Assembly (NCBI RefSeq): GCF_009909615.1
Contig: NZ_WWNE01000006.1
Location: 186,001 to 250,000, forward strand
DNA length: 64,000 nt
Reading direction: 5' to 3'
Source: Acidiluteibacter ferrifornacis
Lineage (GTDB): Bacteria; Bacteroidota; Bacteroidia; Flavobacteriales_E; Vicingaceae
Shown here: one piece after another, positions 27,937-37,930 of the stretch
How the letters are laid out: every line of letters begins with the position of its first letter
How positions within the stretch are numbered: the stretch's first letter is position 1
Translations under genes and position numbers: made by a program
Notes under the pieces: generated by a model
The model's database searches: none
What the model was told of the DNA's origin: nothing
Seen by the model: the letters and a program-made list of their open reading frames with translations, nothing else

Positions 27937-29751
27937 CTATTGTTTGATTACTTTTCTCGTTACTATTTCATTTCCATAATTAATCATCAAGAAGTATAAA
28001 CCTTCTGAAAGGTGTTGTAAGTCAATCCTATTCTTTATCAAACTTAAATTTCCCTCAACTTTTAGAGAGCCATCAATTCCTATTATAGAATAAGTAGTAT
28101 TTGTTAGAATTGAATTAAATTCAATCTCAATAAAATCAGCGGTAGGATTCGGGTATACTTTAAGTCCACTCATTGTAGTATTTTCTTCAACTCCAATAAA
28201 TCCACCATTCAAAACTTTAAGCTTAAAACCTCCTGATTTTAAAATATTTCCCGTACTATCAAGCCCAACAGAGTCGCAATATGTAGAGGTGCAATTCATA
28301 GAAACATCACTCACTGTCAAACAAATTTTGTATGCTTTATTCTCCGAATATTGATGAGTTGGCGTACGGTTTGTTGAAGTAGTTCCATCACCAAAGTCCC
28401 ATAAATACTGATGTGAAGGAACATTAGAAGATTCATTGACTAGGTACAATGTTCCTATTTCCGTGGTATCAATTGCAACTATATACTTTGCAACGCATGA
28501 AGTTGAAATAGTAACTGATATAGTTTTACTAGTTGTATCACTACATGCTATTGAATCATTATATACAATTTGTTGAATAGTATAGGTTCCACTATTTTGA
28601 TACAAATGGATAGGGTTCTCCATAGTTGAAGAATCTCCGTCACCAAAATAATATACTAATCGATTGTAATTAGTTGCTGTATTCTGTATCTGAACTGTAT
28701 CCCCTAAAATTGAAAAATTAAAACCTGATTTACAATCTCCAACGATTGAAATTGTATCACAATATACATCGGAACAGTGCCCTTGATAGGTAACTGTTTG
28801 GCAAACTATATAAGTACCAGGCTGCCCATAAACATGTAATGGATTTTCTGTAGTTGATGAGTTTCCATCACCAAAATCATAGAAAATAGAAGTAAAAGGA
28901 GTGCTTGTGTTCTGAAAAGAAATTGTGTCTTTATTGGCTGAGTATAAAAAACCCGCTTCACACTTCGGCGAAATATTTATAACTAGAGAGTCATAATGTG
29001 TTGCTAAACAATTTGAAATAGTATCTGCCATATATAATTTTACATTATAGACTCCACTTGCAGAATAATTATGACTAGGGCTTACTGTGTAACTCGAATC
29101 TCCATCTCCAAATTTCCAAAGAAAGATAGTAGAGAATTGGTTAGGCAGTGAAGTATTAATAAACTGAGCGACTCCATTAGTGTCTGATTGGCTAACAAAA
29201 GACGCCTTACAATAATTGACATAAACCGTATCCAAATGAGTACAAGTTAATCCATTTCCAATCGCAATTAATTGAACTAGATATACTCCAGGGCCTGGAA
29301 AGTAATGTATCGGACTTTTCGCAGTATCTATCGGGCTCCCATCACCAAAATCCCACTGATAGGTCAAACCATTTGAAGGCGTTGTTAAGTTGGTAAACCC
29401 CACCTCTCCAGTAGTATCAAAAACCTGATAAGAATAATCAGCAATACAAGGGCTAGATACTGTTACTTGTTTCCAAATGGTATCTGTACAGTTAGAATCT
29501 GCTATCAACAAGCTTACGAAATAAGTTCCAGACTGGCTGTAAGTATGTGAAGGATTTGCAATTGTATCAGAAGACCCGTCATCAAAATCCCAATAAAAAG
29601 AGTGATTCCCTAAAGAACTAAAAGAAGAATCAATAAATTGAACAGTTAAATTCTGACTCCAAAAATAAAAATCGGCTTGACAGTTTTGCGCACTCATATG
29701 AGACGCCCCCAAGCCCAAATATATTATAAGAAAAACAAAAAATCTCTTCAT
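27937..29751 (-). CDS. Secreted six-PKD-domain protein with T9SS type A signal
   Basis: 604 residues: a signal peptide (cleavage after HMSAQ), then six PKD-like repeats marked by WDFDDG, WDFGDG, WKFGDG, YDFGDG, YYFGDG and WDFGDG, many with paired cysteines, and a C-terminal T9SS type A sorting domain beginning at GLKVYPNPTADFIEIEF and ending in TRKVIKQ. It is predicted to be secreted through the T9SS and anchored at the surface, perhaps as an adhesin. The N-terminal 60 residues are close to those of the gene at 29846-31219, so the two are tandem paralogues. It lies 23 nt upstream of the ECF sigma gene on the same strand. Confidence 0.88.
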   Translation of the reverse strand: MKRFFVFLIIYLGLGASHMSAQNCQADFYFWSQNLTVQFIDSSFSSLGNHSFYWDFDDGSSDTIANPSHTYSQSGTYFVSLLIADSNCTDTIWKQVTVSSPCIADYSYQVFDTTGEVGFTNLTTPSNGLTYQWDFGDGSPIDTAKSPIHYFPGPGVYLVQLIAIGNGLTCTHLDTVYVNYCKASFVSQSDTNGVAQFINTSLPNQFSTIFLWKFGDGDSSYTVSPSHNYSASGVYNVKLYMADTISNCLATHYDSLVINISPKCEAGFLYSANKDTISFQNTSTPFTSIFYDFGDGNSSTTENPLHVYGQPGTYIVCQTVTYQGHCSDVYCDTISIVGDCKSGFNFSILGDTVQIQNTATNYNRLVYYFGDGDSSTMENPIHLYQNSGTYTIQQIVYNDSIACSDTTSKTISVTISTSCVAKYIVAIDTTEIGTLYLVNESSNVPSHQYLWDFGDGTTSTNRTPTHQYSENKAYKICLTVSDVSMNCTSTYCDSVGLDSTGNILKSGGFKLKVLNGGFIGVEENTTMSGLKVYPNPTADFIEIEFNSILTNTTYSIIGIDGSLKVEGNLSLIKNRIDLQHLSEGLYFLMINYGNEIVTRKVIKQ

Positions 29752-29787
29752 GCTAAAAAGACGAAATATATAGAGAAAAGGTTGGGT

Positions 29788-29822
29788 AAAAAAAAGGGCA
29801 AAAGAATAAAATTCTTTTGCCC
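29788..29822 (-). terminator. Terminator after the four-PKD gene
   Basis: A 12-bp stem GGGCAAAAGAAT/ATTCTTTTGCCC with AAA loop, followed on the minus strand by eight T. It separates the two PKD genes transcriptionally. Confidence 0.85.
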
Positions 29823-29845
29823 CTCAAAGCTATTCAGTAGCACTC

Positions 29846-31219
29846 TTATTTAGTCTTTATAAACTTCTGAGTTTTTTGAGACTTTCCATCATTTAAGGAT
29901 ATGATATATAATCCATTTTCAAGGTTTGAGATATCAAATTGCTCAATATTTCCTGATGCATTATTGTTTCTTTCCATGATCACTCTACCAGAGATATCCA
30001 TTATTCTAATTTCAACTTTAGAAGAAATTGCTCTTAAGTCAACAGAAAGGTTACTCACTGCTGGGTTTGGATAAACTGTTACTTCTTCTAGAGATGTATT
30101 CTTCTCAATGCCTACAAGAGTTGGATCAATTACAGTGATTGAAAATCCTGCTGCAGATTTTAAGTTTCCTAAGGAATCCATACCTACTGTATCACAGAAG
30201 TACGAAATACAATTCATTAATGTATCTGTAATTTGCAAACAAACCACATAGTCTCCAAAACTTGCATACTGATGTGAAGGAGTTCTTCCTGATCCGAAGT
30301 TACCGTCGCCAAAATCCCAAGTATAAATGTGAGAACTTAAGTTAGATGAAGTGTTAATTAAATAAACGCTATACTGAGCAGTAGTATCTTTCATAATCGT
30401 ATAACTAGCGTTACAGCTCGCTGGAGGTGGTGTAGTTCCAATTACAACACTATCACTGTAAGTTGATAAACAATTGATTAATGAATCATCAGTAGTCAAT
30501 GTAATTGTATAAACACCTGAAGAGGCATAAGTATGTGTTGGATTCACTGCTGTACTTGAATTTCCATCACCGAAATCCCAGTAGTATGCCGAACTCCATA
30601 CCGAAGCATAAGAAGTATTTGTTAAGGTTACTGTATTACCTAAAACTTGAGAAGTAAAAGAAGAATTACAATAATGAACATTAATAGTATCAGTATACTG
30701 ACAAGCAACTCCGGCTCCAGCAGCGTATAGTGTAACCACATATACTCCTGTTGTAGCATAAGTGTGTGTTGGACTTGTTACAGTTGAATATGGCGAGCCA
30801 TCACCAAAGTCCCATGCATAAGTTAAAGGAGATGTTGGAGGAGTTGTATTCGTGAAAGTAACGGCATTTGTAGCCCAATCTACTGAACTATTAAAACTAG
30901 CTGTACATGGAGGATTTGGGTTTGAAACTGTTACTGGTTTACAAATTGTATCACCACATAAAGTGTCTGCAATCATTAAGCAAACCGTATAAGTACCAGC
31001 CTGACTATAAGTATGTGCAGGACTTTGAGTAAATGCACTCTGACCATCTCCAAAATCCCAACTATGAGAATGGTTTCCTGATGTACTGAACGATGAGTCC
31101 ATAAATTGAGCAGTCAAGCCATTCGACCAATACTGGAAGTCAGCATGACAGTTTTGCGCCTGTAAGCTACTGAAAGCAACTGTAAAGAAGAAGGCCATTA
31201 AGTAAGTAATCTTTTTCAT
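29846..31219 (-). CDS. Secreted four-PKD-domain protein with T9SS type A signal
   Basis: 457 residues from the ATG at 31219 (MKKITYLMAFFF); the frame is open up to 31315 but those codons would precede the signal peptide. A signal peptide ends at SLQAQ, then four PKD repeats each with WDFGDG, and a type A sorting domain from EEVTVYPNPAVSNLSVDL to KTQKFIKTK. The mature N-terminus NCHADFQYWSNGLTAQFMD closely resembles the gene downstream, indicating tandem duplication with change in repeat number. It should be exported by the T9SS and held at the surface. Own terminator at 29788-29822. Confidence 0.88.
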   Translation of the reverse strand: MKKITYLMAFFFTVAFSSLQAQNCHADFQYWSNGLTAQFMDSSFSTSGNHSHSWDFGDGQSAFTQSPAHTYSQAGTYTVCLMIADTLCGDTICKPVTVSNPNPPCTASFNSSVDWATNAVTFTNTTPPTSPLTYAWDFGDGSPYSTVTSPTHTYATTGVYVVTLYAAGAGVACQYTDTINVHYCNSSFTSQVLGNTVTLTNTSYASVWSSAYYWDFGDGNSSTAVNPTHTYASSGVYTITLTTDDSLINCLSTYSDSVVIGTTPPPASCNASYTIMKDTTAQYSVYLINTSSNLSSHIYTWDFGDGNFGSGRTPSHQYASFGDYVVCLQITDTLMNCISYFCDTVGMDSLGNLKSAAGFSITVIDPTLVGIEKNTSLEEVTVYPNPAVSNLSVDLRAISSKVEIRIMDISGRVIMERNNNASGNIEQFDISNLENGLYIISLNDGKSQKTQKFIKTK

Positions 31220-31336
31220 AATATAAATTTTTAGATTGTTTACATGAAATACGCCTAAGCCTAAAAGATAGTTGGGTATCTTCAATAGAAAAAAACACAA
31301 AAGTCTAAAAAACAAAAGATTAATTAAGAAAAAAAA

Positions 31337-31552
31337 TTATAATGTAGCCTTTACTTTAGAAATTATATCTATTCCATAACCCACTAAAACATTATTTTCA
31401 AAAAGTGCTGGAAAAACAAAAAGGGGAACTGGTGGAATAATGTCTTGCTCATCAATGTTTACAATTTCATGAGGAATATTAACAGAAATAAGATAGTCTA
31501 CAACTTCTTTGCATTGATGGCAATTATGCCCTATATATAAGATTCGATTCAT
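31337..31552 (-). CDS. Small glutaredoxin-like CxxC protein
   Basis: 71 residues. It has the glutaredoxin/thioredoxin opening pattern, with the strand RILYIG followed by active-site Cys11 and Cys14 (NCHQCKEVVDYL), then a cis-Pro-like segment (PPVPLFVFPALF) and a GYG near the end, as in NrdH-type mini-redoxins. Its ATG overlaps the TGA of the CRP/FNR gene by four bases, so translation is coupled. Probable role: thiol transfer linked to a redox-responsive regulator, but the substrate is unknown. Confidence 0.75.
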   Translation of the reverse strand: MNRILYIGHNCHQCKEVVDYLISVNIPHEIVNIDEQDIIPPVPLFVFPALFENNVLVGYGIDIISKVKATL

Positions 31553-32232
31553 TTTAGCGCATTTAAATCTCTAACTAGGAATCGATTTCTTTCCATATAA
31601 ATTAAATCTAACTCCTTCAATTCATTCAATATAGTAGTTACTGTCTGACGGGACGTCGCAGTAAGGTTTGCGATATCTTGATGTGTTAAATTGTGCTTAA
31701 TCAATGTTTCTTCCCCCACTTTAACTCCATATGATTCTCCCATTTCCTTTATCAGATCTACAACTCTAGTACGGGCATCTTTAAAGATTACAGACTCTAA
31801 CTTTAATTCCACCTTTCGAAGTTTTTCCCCGATCATCTTAGTGACCGCTAAGCTCAATTCAGAGTTTCCACTCATGATTTGCTTCATTTCTTCAATACTA
31901 AGTGTGCATAGTCGAGTATCTTTATCCATGGCTATTGCAAAGTCCCTACGTTTAGACTCACCAAGAATTCCCATTTCACCAAATACTTCGCCAGGATACA
32001 AAACTGTTTTTAAAATCTCCTTTCCATCTTCGGAGTAGGAACCAATCTTCACTCTTCCTCTCTTTAGAAAATAAATCACCTTAGAGGGTTCTTCTGGAAA
32101 ATAGATAAATTGATTTTTTTCAGCAGACTTCATTACCGCTCTTTGATCAATCTCAGACATTTCTTCAGGTGATAAATTCTTAAATAAGTTTATCTGCTCT
32201 AAATACCACAGTTTTGATTCCGTTGCTGCCAT
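31549..32232 (-). CDS. CRP/FNR family transcriptional regulator
   Basis: 227 residues. The N-terminal cyclic-nucleotide-binding fold (residues about 20-140) contains FIYFPEEPSKVIYFLKRGRV and the PGEVFGEMG loop; a long dimerisation helix follows, then the winged helix with LTHQDIANLTATSRQTVTTI as recognition helix region. No N-terminal cysteine cluster of classical FNR is present, so it does not sense oxygen through that cluster. It is divergent from a hemerythrin-like gene and overlaps a CxxC redoxin, which suggests a response to oxygen, nitric oxide or redox state. Confidence 0.9.
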   Translation of the reverse strand: MAATESKLWYLEQINLFKNLSPEEMSEIDQRAVMKSAEKNQFIYFPEEPSKVIYFLKRGRVKIGSYSEDGKEILKTVLYPGEVFGEMGILGESKRRDFAIAMDKDTRLCTLSIEEMKQIMSGNSELSLAVTKMIGEKLRKVELKLESVIFKDARTRVVDLIKEMGESYGVKVGEETLIKHNLTHQDIANLTATSRQTVTTILNELKELDLIYMERNRFLVRDLNALK

Positions 32233-32291
32233 TTATTGTTTATTTCGAATTAAAAGTACTCATTAGCAAATATTGAAACAACATTATTGTA

Positions 32292-32307
32292 TATTTAACC
32301 TTAAATA
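32292..32307. promoter_or_regulatory. Palindrome between regulator and hemerythrin genes
   Basis: TATTTAACCTTAAATA, two perfect 7-base arms (32292-32298 and 32301-32307) around CC. It lies 10 nt before the hemerythrin start and 59 nt from the regulator start, a good place for an operator of the CRP/FNR protein. Assignment is inference. Confidence 0.35.
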
Positions 32308-32317
32308 AACAAGAGAT

Positions 32318-32689
32318 ATGAATCAGCTAAACACCCTTTTTCAAGAGCACCACAAACACCTTAGACTAATTGAGTCCAAGGATTTAGCTGGAATTGAAAT
32401 CAATGCCATTATAGAAAATTTTAAAACACAAGAAAGGTTCTTCGAAAAAACAGCTGGAGTTTCGCGTAGTTTAGACCAATTGGCAGAGGAACTGAAGGAA
32501 GAACACACATCAATAATAGAATTATGTAATCAATTAGAAGAAGCTGAAGGAGCTTCTCAAGCTCTCGAAATACTTAATGTATTGGGTTTACTCATCAAAA
32601 AACACATCCGAAACGAAGAACATGTATATTTTGAGAAGGTGAGAAATCGTTTTTCTGAAGAGCAAATAAACGGGTTTTTGGAAATCTAA
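32318..32689 (+). CDS. Hemerythrin-like HHE domain protein
   Basis: 123 residues forming the four-helix bundle pattern of HHE proteins: [14 protein letters not shown] in helix 1, [18 protein letters not shown] in helix 3 and [20 protein letters not shown] in helix 4, giving the His/Glu ligand set for a di-iron site. A complete set cannot be confirmed by eye, since helix 2 has few candidate ligands. Members bind oxygen, nitric oxide or iron or repair iron-sulfur clusters. It is divergent from a CRP/FNR-like gene. Its stop codon overlaps the stop of the convergent folD by three bases. Confidence 0.75.
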   Translation: MNQLNTLFQEHHKHLRLIESKDLAGIEINAIIENFKTQERFFEKTAGVSRSLDQLAEELKEEHTSIIELCNQLEEAEGASQALEILNVLGLLIKKHIRNEEHVYFEKVRNRFSEEQINGFLEI

Positions 32690-33567
32690 CTTTCCATTTT
32701 TCCTTTTGCAGCAAGTATAGTATTCTTTAATAAAGACACAATGGTCATTGGGCCTACTCCTCCAGGTACAGGGGTAATAAATGAAGCTTTAGGAGCCACC
32801 TCATCAAATTTCACATCTCCAAATAGCTTGTAACCTGATTTCTTTGTGCTGTCTGCTTTTCTGGTAATCCCAACATCAAATATTACCACTCCTTCTTTTA
32901 CCATGTCCGCAGTAATAAACTCAGGCTTTCCTAAAGCAACTATTAAGATATCTGCAGTTCTAGTTATTTCAGGCAAATTAACTGTTCGACTATGAGTCAA
33001 GGTAACCGTACAGTTTCCTGGGTAAGAATTTCGAGACATTAGATTTGCAACTGGAGATCCTACAATAGCACTTCTTCCTACTACTACACAATGTTTCCCG
33101 TTCGTCTCAATATTATATCGTTCGATTAATTGTAGAATTCCGTATGGTGTTGCTGGTAAGAAGGTGGGTAAGTTCAGCATCATTTTACCAATATTGGATG
33201 GATGAAAACCATCCACATCTTTTTGTGGAGATATGGCTTCGGTAACCTTTTTCTCACTAATATGCTTAGGCAATGGCAGTTGAACTATAAAACCATCTAC
33301 ATCTTTATCATTATTTAATTTTGCAACCTCTTCCAATAGCTCTTTCTCTGAAACCGTATCATTTAGTCGAACTATGGATGAATGCATTCCTACCTTCTTA
33401 CACGCTTCAATTTTGGCATTTACATAGGTAATACTTGCTCCGTTACTTCCTACGAGTACCGCAACTAAATGAGGAACTTTCCCACCTTTATCCTTCAACA
33501 ATGCTATTTCTGCAGCAACCTCATCTTTAATTTCTGCAGCTGTTTTCTTTCCGTCAATTAATTGCAT
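32686..33567 (-). CDS. folD: Bifunctional methylenetetrahydrofolate dehydrogenase/cyclohydrolase FolD
   Basis: Interconverts 5,10-methylene-, methenyl- and 10-formyl-tetrahydrofolate with NADP. 293 residues. The catalytic Tyr-xxx-Lys appears in [30 protein letters not shown] and [14 protein letters not shown] are FolD signatures; the cofactor loop is [15 protein letters not shown], and [16 protein letters not shown] marks the C-terminus. It follows ffh by 20 nt on the same strand, so it is the last gene of an arginase-argS-ffh-folD run. Confidence 0.95.
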   Translation of the reverse strand: MQLIDGKKTAAEIKDEVAAEIALLKDKGGKVPHLVAVLVGSNGASITYVNAKIEACKKVGMHSSIVRLNDTVSEKELLEEVAKLNNDKDVDGFIVQLPLPKHISEKKVTEAISPQKDVDGFHPSNIGKMMLNLPTFLPATPYGILQLIERYNIETNGKHCVVVGRSAIVGSPVANLMSRNSYPGNCTVTLTHSRTVNLPEITRTADILIVALGKPEFITADMVKEGVVIFDVGITRKADSTKKSGYKLFGDVKFDEVAPKASFITPVPGGVGPMTIVSLLKNTILAAKGKMES

Positions 33568-33587
33568 CTCTGTATTTTAAAAATGTT

Positions 33588-34928
33588 TTATGGTCTTCCT
33601 GGCATTTTTGGCATATTGCGCATCATTTTAGCCATATTTTGTTTGTTCCCCATTAAGCGCATCATCTTACTAGTTTCATCAAATTGCTTTAACAATTTAT
33701 TTAACTCCTGAACAGATGTACCGCTACCTGCAGCGATTCTTTTTCTTCTACTTCCGTCAATTAGTTTTGGTTGCTCTCTTTCTTGGGGAGTCATAGAATG
33801 AATCATTGCTTCAATATGTTTAAAGGCATCATCATCTATATCCATATTTTTTATGGCCTTTCCTACACCGGGAATCATCCCCATCAAATCTTTCATATTA
33901 CCCATCTTTTTAATCTGAGCAATTTGATCTAAGAAGTCATTAAAATCAAACTGATTTTTTGCAATCTTCTTATGTAGCTTTCTCGCTTTCTCTTCGTCGT
34001 ATTGCTCTTGTGCTCTTTCCACCAAAGAAACAACATCTCCCATACCTAAAATACGGTCTGCCATTCGTTTTGGGTAAAACACATCCAACGCTTCCATCTT
34101 CTCTCCAGTACCTACAAACTTAATTGGCTTGTCTACTACCGAGCGAATGGATAATGCAGCTCCTCCCCTTGTATCACCATCTAATTTGGTCAATACGACA
34201 CCATCAAAATCTAATCGATCGTTAAATGCTTTTGCAGTATTTACAGCATCTTGTCCAGTCATGGAATCTACCACAAACAAAATCTCAGATGGATTTATCG
34301 CTTGCTTTACAGCAGCAATTTCGTTCATCATTTGTTCATCAACTGCCAATCGTCCGGCTGTATCTATTATTACTACATCAAAACCTTTACTTTTTGCATG
34401 AGTAATACCAGCCTTAGCAATTTCAACAGGATTTTTATTTTCTTTATCTGAATATACCTCAATGTTAATCTGCTCTCCCAATACATGCAATTGATCAATC
34501 GCCGCAGGTCGGTATACATCGGCAGCAACTAGCATTGGATTCTTTCCTTTCTTTTTCTTTAAATAGTTTGATAATTTTCCTGAAAAGGTGGTTTTTCCTG
34601 AACCTTGTAGACCAGCAATTAAAATTACTGCAGGACTCCCCTTAAGATTAATGTCGGTACTTTCACCACCCATTAATGAAGCTAATTCATCATGAGTAAT
34701 TTTAGTAAATAATTGTCCAGGAGAAACAGAAGTCAACACATCTTGTCCAAGGGCTTTTTCTTTTACACTATCTGCAAAGTTCTTTGCAATCTTGTAGTTA
34801 ACATCCGCGTCTAAAAGTGCTCTTCTAATTTCCTTAGAAGTTTCTGCTACGTTAACTTCTGAAATTTGTCCTTGCCCTTTTAGGACTTTAAAGGCTCTAT
34901 CTAACTTATCCGATAAATTATCAAACAT
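33588..34928 (-). CDS. ffh: Signal recognition particle GTPase Ffh
   Basis: Binds signal sequences on ribosomes with 4.5S RNA and targets them to FtsY. 446 residues: N domain (1-90), G domain with P-loop [23 protein letters not shown] and [10 protein letters not shown], and a methionine-rich M domain ending at [12 protein letters not shown] with the RNA-binding [26 protein letters not shown] -7 box (34961-34954, minus strand) lies about 26 nt upstream. Length normal. Confidence 0.96.
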   Translation of the reverse strand: MFDNLSDKLDRAFKVLKGQGQISEVNVAETSKEIRRALLDADVNYKIAKNFADSVKEKALGQDVLTSVSPGQLFTKITHDELASLMGGESTDINLKGSPAVILIAGLQGSGKTTFSGKLSNYLKKKKGKNPMLVAADVYRPAAIDQLHVLGEQINIEVYSDKENKNPVEIAKAGITHAKSKGFDVVIIDTAGRLAVDEQMMNEIAAVKQAINPSEILFVVDSMTGQDAVNTAKAFNDRLDFDGVVLTKLDGDTRGGAALSIRSVVDKPIKFVGTGEKMEALDVFYPKRMADRILGMGDVVSLVERAQEQYDEEKARKLHKKIAKNQFDFNDFLDQIAQIKKMGNMKDLMGMIPGVGKAIKNMDIDDDAFKHIEAMIHSMTPQEREQPKLIDGSRRKRIAAGSGTSVQELNKLLKQFDETSKMMRLMGNKQNMAKMMRNMPKMPGRP

Positions 34929-35000
34929 TGGTGCTATTCTTTTAATTAAGGTGCAAAATTAACAATTCTACACACGTTTGTAAAATCTATTTCCAAGGTA

Positions 35001-36782
35001 TCACATCTGCTCAGGAACTTCAATACCCAACAATTTCATACTTCGTTTTATAATATCTCCAACAACCGCAGACAATTGAATTCTCATCATTTGCAGAGCA
35101 GCATCTTCTTCATTAAAGATAGATACATTTTGATAGAAGGAATTATATAATTTAACTAAATCATAAGTGTAATTTGCAATCACCGCGGGGCTATGAGTAA
35201 CACCGGCTAATTGAACTGTTTCGGGGTAGTCGTGAATTAATTTGACCAAATCCTTTTCGTTAGTATTCAATTTGGAGCTAGTGTCAAAATCACAATCAGA
35301 AATTGCCGCCTTTCTCAGAATAGATTGTATTCGTGCATAGGTATATTGGATAAAAGGGCCTGTATTCCCGGCAAAATCAACAGACTCCTTCGGATTAAAC
35401 AACATACGTTTTTTCGGATCGACTTTCAAAATGTAATACTTCAATGCACCCATTCCAATCTTGTGAAATAAAGCGTCTTTTTCTTCAATCGCTAGTCCTT
35501 CTAATTTACCTAGTTCTTCGGAAATTTCTTGAGCAGTGTTTTTCATTTCTAACATTAAGTCATCTGCATCAACCACCGTCCCTTCTCTACTTTTCATTTT
35601 CCCAGTTGGTAAGTCTACCATTCCATAAGAAAGATGCTGAATTCCGCTCGCCCATTCAAATCCAAACTCTTGGAGCACTTTAGCTAGCACTTGAAAATGA
35701 TAATCTTGCTCATTTCCTACCACATAGATATATTCTTCACAATTGTACTCCTTGTGACGAATGATTGCAGTGCCAATATCTTGCGTTATATATACTGAAG
35801 TCCCATCGCCTCTGAGCAATAACTTATTATCTAATCCCTGACTGGTTAAATCTATCCAAATAGAGCCATTTTCCTTTTTAAACAACTTACCTTGATCCAA
35901 GGCTTTCAAGACTTCATCTTTTCCCAATAAGAAAGTATCAGATTCATAATACAACTTATCAAAATCTACGCCCATCGTGTTGTAGGTACTTTCAAATCCA
36001 TCGTAAACCCAGCCATTCATCATTTCCCAAAGTGAACGAATTTCAGGATCGTTGTTCTCCCATTTCACCAGCATCTCTTGGGCTTCAATCATAATCGGCG
36101 CTTGCTTCTTTGCCTCTTCCTCTTCGATACCTTTAGTGATCAATTCTGCAATTTGCTCCTTATAAATTTGATCGAATTTTACGTAATAGTTCCCAACTAA
36201 CTTATCACCTTTTATACCTGTAGAAGCAGGGGTTTCCCCTTTACCGTATTTCTCCCAAGCCACCATAGACTTACAAATGTGTATTCCTCTATCGTTGACA
36301 ATTTGAACCTTTGTGACTTTGTGCCCATTAGCTTTTAATATCTCGCTTACTGAATATCCTAAAAAATTATTTCTTAAATGTCCGAGATGCAGTGGTTTAT
36401 TTGTATTTGGTGAAGAATATTCCACCATAATTGGCTTTGCTGAATTCGGTATTGCAAATCCAAAATTCGAAGTATCCAGGACTGTAGCTAAAAATTGAGT
36501 CCAATATGCATTGAACACTTCTAAATTCAAGAACCCCTTTACTACATTGAAGCCACATACCTCAACTACATTTTGAGTCATCCAAAAACCTAACTCTTCA
36601 GCAGTTTGCTCAGGCGATTTTTTGGAGACCCTTAACAAAGGAAAAACCACCAATGTGAGATCTCCTTCGAAATCTTTTCTTGTCTTTTGTAATTGAATTA
36701 GCTTTTCGTCTGATTCAACTCCATATAATGTTTGAATGGCTTTTTGAGCCCCTAGGTATAAAATTTCTTCTATCTTCTTCAA
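35001..36782 (-). CDS. argS: Arginyl-tRNA synthetase
   Basis: Class I synthetase that charges tRNA-Arg. 593 residues. The ATP-binding HLGHLRNNFLG follows SSPNTNKPLHL; the KMSKS counterpart is GKMKSREGTVV; QYTYARIQSI and the anticodon-binding C-terminal helices are visible. The start is TTG at 36782: no ATG occurs until residue 68, which would delete the N-terminal domain. The arginase stop codon lies only 4 nt upstream, so argS is probably translated from the same mRNA as arginase and coupled to it, which may explain the weak start codon. Confidence 0.95.
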   Translation of the reverse strand: MKKIEEILYLGAQKAIQTLYGVESDEKLIQLQKTRKDFEGDLTLVVFPLLRVSKKSPEQTAEELGFWMTQNVVEVCGFNVVKGFLNLEVFNAYWTQFLATVLDTSNFGFAIPNSAKPIMVEYSSPNTNKPLHLGHLRNNFLGYSVSEILKANGHKVTKVQIVNDRGIHICKSMVAWEKYGKGETPASTGIKGDKLVGNYYVKFDQIYKEQIAELITKGIEEEEAKKQAPIMIEAQEMLVKWENNDPEIRSLWEMMNGWVYDGFESTYNTMGVDFDKLYYESDTFLLGKDEVLKALDQGKLFKKENGSIWIDLTSQGLDNKLLLRGDGTSVYITQDIGTAIIRHKEYNCEEYIYVVGNEQDYHFQVLAKVLQEFGFEWASGIQHLSYGMVDLPTGKMKSREGTVVDADDLMLEMKNTAQEISEELGKLEGLAIEEKDALFHKIGMGALKYYILKVDPKKRMLFNPKESVDFAGNTGPFIQYTYARIQSILRKAAISDCDFDTSSKLNTNEKDLVKLIHDYPETVQLAGVTHSPAVIANYTYDLVKLYNSFYQNVSIFNEEDAALQMMRIQLSAVVGDIIKRSMKLLGIEVPEQM

Positions 36783-36786
36783 TCTT

Positions 36787-37743
36787 TTACTTATTTTCCT
36801 CGATCACTCGAGTGGTTTCTTCTAATATTTTAAAAGCAGTCTCTGCCATCTTGTTACATTTATTATCCAGAGTAGGGTTAATTTCAACTATTTCAAAAGC
36901 AACCACTTTTTTACTTTGGATAATCAATTTTATCATTTCTTTCACCTCGTCCGGCCTATAACCATCTTTAACAGGTGTACCAGTACCATAACTTACTTCA
37001 TCTGGATCCATAGAGTCTACGTCAAATGAAACATATAAAATATCGCAATTTGTTAACATCGATAATGCTTCTTTAACTGCATGCTCTATACCTTTACCCC
37101 TAGTTTCTGCAACAGTAAAGTTTTTAATACCATACTTATCCATGAGAAAATCTTCAGGACTTTCTGTATCTCTAACTCCAAAAAACACCAAATTATCTGG
37201 TGTAATTTTAGGATTTATACCACCTATTGACTTTAACTCATTCCACTTCTGGAGCGTAACTTCCTTAACATCATTCACTTTACACTCTTCATTATCAACA
37301 CCCAACGCAGTAGCCAATGGCATTCCATGCATATTTCCTGTCGGAGAGGTGTATGGAGAATGTAAATCCCCATGAGCATCAATCCAAATTACCCCTAACG
37401 TTTTATCTGGGAAAGCCTTCTTAATTCCTGCAATAGTTCCGCCTGCACTACCATGATCAGCAGAAAGCACTATTGGAAACTCTTCATTGATTAAAGTTCT
37501 ACTAACTGAGTCGCATACATTTTGATAAACCTCTACCAACCCTTCGATTCGGATACCGAACGGTGTAGGATTATCAGCCCACAGTAGATCGTTTCGATCT
37601 GCTATTTTTTGAAGAGGATAACGTAAAAAATAATTGCTTTTTTTGTTCAGAGAAGCAATTCTTAAGGCATCTATCCCCATACTTGAACCACGTGTTCCAG
37701 CGGCAATCTCGGACTTCATTTCCAGTAATCTTATTTTCTCCAT
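36787..37743 (-). CDS. Arginase/agmatinase family hydrolase, probably arginase
   Basis: 318 residues of the ureohydrolase fold. Manganese-ligand motifs are ADHGSAGGTIAG, WIDAHGDLHSP and YVSFDVDSMDPDEV. Arginase converts arginine to ornithine and urea; agmatinase acts on agmatine. The first motif differs from the usual GGDHS, as in a Bacteroidota arginase subgroup. Neighbours are argS 4 nt downstream and a divergent arginine decarboxylase; ornithine aminotransferase is in this window at 60.1-61.4 kb. Arginase fits best, but agmatinase activity cannot be excluded since decarboxylated arginine is made next door. Confidence 0.82.
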   Translation of the reverse strand: MEKIRLLEMKSEIAAGTRGSSMGIDALRIASLNKKSNYFLRYPLQKIADRNDLLWADNPTPFGIRIEGLVEVYQNVCDSVSRTLINEEFPIVLSADHGSAGGTIAGIKKAFPDKTLGVIWIDAHGDLHSPYTSPTGNMHGMPLATALGVDNEECKVNDVKEVTLQKWNELKSIGGINPKITPDNLVFFGVRDTESPEDFLMDKYGIKNFTVAETRGKGIEHAVKEALSMLTNCDILYVSFDVDSMDPDEVSYGTGTPVKDGYRPDEVKEMIKLIIQSKKVVAFEIVEINPTLDNKCNKMAETAFKILEETTRVIEENK

Positions 37744-37930
37744 AATTTGTAAAATCTAGTTACTCTAAAAATATATTTTAGTTAAATCTGAATTATTATT
37801 CCCATAAATTTCAATTCAACTATAGATTTGTTGCTAACTTTACTATCTCCAAAACCAATCAATACAACACAACTAACTTAATTACATCGAATTTTAAATC
37901 AAAAAGTAACTCAGTTACATCAACAACAAC

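Noticed and set aside
37744-37930. Riboswitch or attenuator between arginase and arginine decarboxylase
   Set aside because: TAGATTTG (37823-37830) may be a promoter box, but no structured leader or leader peptide with arginine codons was recognised.
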